A stretch of DNA of 6,371 nt from Bacteroidia bacterium (GTDB taxonomy: Bacteria; Bacteroidota; Bacteroidia; Flavobacteriales; Flavobacteriaceae): contig JAUICT010000136.1 in the NCBI GenBank assembly GCA_030429325.1, forward strand, positions 1-6,371. The letters are read 5' to 3'. The notes below the pieces were generated by a model that ran no database searches, was not told the origin of the DNA, and saw nothing but the letters and a program-made list of their open reading frames with translations. The position numbers and the translations under genes are program-made. Positions within the stretch are counted from its first letter, which is position 1, and each line of letters opens with the position of its first letter. Of this stretch, positions 5,333 through 6,371 are shown one piece after another.

Positions 5333-6202
5333 TTAGAATTTACCGTTTTGATTTGCCCATTCGCTTTTTGGAGGTATGGCCTGAATAACATCCCAATGTT
5401 CTGCGATTTTTCCGTTCTCCACTCTGAACAGATCATAGAAGGCATTATGGCCCTCACCAAAATGGCCCTCACTCACCACAAGTACAAAGTTGCCCTCTCC
5501 CAGTACTTTATGTATGGTGTCGTATTTTAGGAATATACCTTGTTTTGCCAGTACTTCCAAAGTGCTTCCAAGTCCTGATAATTGATCGGGGATGTTCGGG
5601 TTGTGCTGTATATAATCATCACCATTAAAATAAGAGGCCAATTTGTCCATTCGTCCATTCACCAAAATATCATTGACAAAACTTTTGACCAGGGTCTTGT
5701 TTTCCTCTGTCTTTTCCCTATCGGTGATTTCCGTAGATCCGTCAACCATGGTGTGCCCGCTTGGATTGGGTTTTGCCGGTGTTTCCTGCAAATTGTCCCA
5801 ATGTTCCACAATTTTACCATCCTCAAACCGGAAAATATCAAAACCAATTTTGGACCCAAAAAAATTGTAGTCCGTATGTGTGAACACATAATTGGCATCT
5901 TGAAATGCCCTTATCGTATTTACTTTGGCTGATTTAGGAGGCAATTGTTGTAGCAGAGCCCCAAAGCCTGCAAGACCGTCTTCCACTCCGAGATTATGCT
6001 GTGTATAATTGGACGGGTTGATATAATTGACTGGTTCGGTTTCGCCAGTTTCTATGCTCTTTAATAGGCCAACTACTTTTTCTTTATTTGATTTTTCCAT
6101 CGTATCCATTTTTGATTTTTGAACTTGAGATTTATTCTTATCCATACAGGCGGTGAAGCATATGCCTATGAATAATGATGAGATCAATACTGTTTTGTTC
6201 AA
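5333..6202 (-). CDS. Lipoprotein with two tandem SnoaL-like (NTF2-fold) domains
   Basis: Started at TTG 6202 the product has 289 residues and a textbook lipoprotein signal: MNKTVLISSLFIGICFTAC, with Cys19 as the lipidated residue. A polar linker leads to two copies of one domain, at about 39-142 and 168-277. Copy one has YTQHN (66-70), DIFRFEDGK (122-130) and VEHWDNLQE (132-140). Copy two has YIQHN (197-201), DLFRVENGK (257-265) and AEHWDVIQA (267-275). This resembles the predicted SnoaL-like aldol-condensation group (COG4922 type), but no reaction is proven for it. The His and Asp/Glu residues of both copies are kept, so both may be functional. The frame is open to ATG 6331, but those 43 extra codons overlap the AraC gene, contain no signal and spoil the lipoprotein N-terminus. 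TTG 6229 is another possible start. An exported SnoaL-like gene follows 17 bases on. Confidence 0.87.
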   Translation of the reverse strand: MNKTVLISSLFIGICFTACMDKNKSQVQKSKMDTMEKSNKEKVVGLLKSIETGETEPVNYINPSNYTQHNLGVEDGLAGFGALLQQLPPKSAKVNTIRAFQDANYVFTHTDYNFFGSKIGFDIFRFEDGKIVEHWDNLQETPAKPNPSGHTMVDGSTEITDREKTEENKTLVKSFVNDILVNGRMDKLASYFNGDDYIQHNPNIPDQLSGLGSTLEVLAKQGIFLKYDTIHKVLGEGNFVLVVSEGHFGEGHNAFYDLFRVENGKIAEHWDVIQAIPPKSEWANQNGKF

Positions 6203-6255
6203 AGCTTTCGGTTTTAATTGTTTACGCAAAAGTCTGATATAATCAATGTTAAACC

Positions 6256-6283
6256 ATGATACAAAAACTCCTAAGGATGATAC
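6256..6283 (-). promoter_or_regulatory. Direct repeat GTATCAT x2, 21-bp spacing, candidate AraC-type operator
   Basis: On the minus strand GTATCAT occurs at 6283-6277 and again at 6262-6256, an exact 21-bp step or two helical turns. The pair lies in the 100-base gap between the AraC-family gene and the lipoprotein gene. AraC-type proteins often bind two direct half-sites spaced by two turns upstream of the genes they control, which makes this a candidate site. No convincing TAnnTTTG box was found in the gap. A 7-bp match in AT-rich DNA may also be chance. Confidence 0.35.
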
Positions 6284-6302
6284 TTTTGGGACATTGGATG
6301 GA

Positions 6303-6371
6303 TTATCGGGAATTTTGGTCCCTAAAATCATTGGGGGTGAAGTCCAGATGTTTACGGAAATACTTTATAAA
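6303..6371 (-). CDS. AraC-family transcriptional regulator, last 22 codons
   Basis: Read leftward from the right edge, the frame gives FIKYFRKHLDFTPNDFRDQNSR and then TAA at 6305-6303. The pattern YFRKH-x4-TP-x-x-FR is the end of the second helix-turn-helix of AraC/XylS regulators, where the recognition helix is followed by a conserved TP-x-x-[FY]R. Only the C-terminus is in the window, so the effector domain is unknown. The gene lies 100 bases upstream of the SnoaL lipoprotein gene in the same direction, a common position for a regulator of its neighbour, but control is inferred only from position. Confidence 0.82.
   Translation of the reverse strand, partial: FIKYFRKHLDFTPNDFRDQNSR

Noticed and set aside
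5582..5932. Plus- and minus-strand open frames within the lipoprotein gene
   Set aside because: They overlap the duplicated SnoaL-like domains, whose conserved motifs fix the true frame.
3056..6371. Second copy of the tRNA-Pro 3' end (attR) inside the window
   Set aside because: Looking through the sequence by eye for TTCGAATCC and CCACCCCGA on both strands gave no match beyond the tRNA itself. An imperfect short core could have been missed.

Overview
The window looks like chromosomal DNA from a marine-type member of the Flavobacteriaceae (Bacteroidota). The base composition is moderately AT-rich and Shine-Dalgarno sites are mostly absent. One clear promoter has the Bacteroidota form (TTG, then TAnnTTTG). 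The proteins are also typical: a 7TM-HD (PgpH-type) phosphodiesterase, an IntDOT-type tyrosine recombinase and NTF2/SnoaL-like exported proteins. Genus cannot be read from the sequence.

Layout, left to right. (1) Bases 1-485, minus strand: the N-terminal 40 percent of an acetyl-CoA acetyltransferase, running off the left edge. (2) 598-2634, plus strand: a divergently transcribed membrane-bound HD-domain c-di-AMP phosphodiesterase of the PgpH family with a complete set of metal ligands. (3) 2677-3116: a small tRNA cluster, tRNA-Ser(GCU) and tRNA-Pro(UGG). It has a good promoter in front, a GC-rich palindromic block between the two tRNAs and a strong hairpin terminator behind. (4) 3141-4524: a palindrome, three 12-bp direct repeats and a full-length tyrosine recombinase just downstream of tRNA-Pro. 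This is the usual geometry of the integrase end of an integrative element. (5) 4525-4823: noncoding, with a 15-bp-stem terminator between convergent genes. (6) 4824-6371, minus strand: the last codons of an AraC-family regulator, then a two-gene unit. That unit encodes a lipoprotein with two tandem SnoaL/NTF2-like domains and a small exported SnoaL-like protein.

How the parts relate. The thiolase, the phosphodiesterase and the tRNAs look like ordinary chromosomal genes. The integrase aligns closely with IntDOT of the Bacteroides element CTnDOT, including a serine where most tyrosine recombinases have their first catalytic arginine. The repeats between tRNA-Pro and the integrase are candidate integrase arm sites. 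No second copy of the tRNA-Pro 3' end was seen by eye in the window. The AraC/SnoaL genes could therefore be cargo of an element that continues to the right, or resident DNA beside an integrase remnant. A 7-bp direct repeat with 21-bp spacing lies between the AraC gene and the lipoprotein gene and could be an operator.

I found no clearly undescribed system. The parts most worth a second look are the tRNA-Pro/iteron/integrase junction and the AraC plus double-SnoaL lipoprotein unit.
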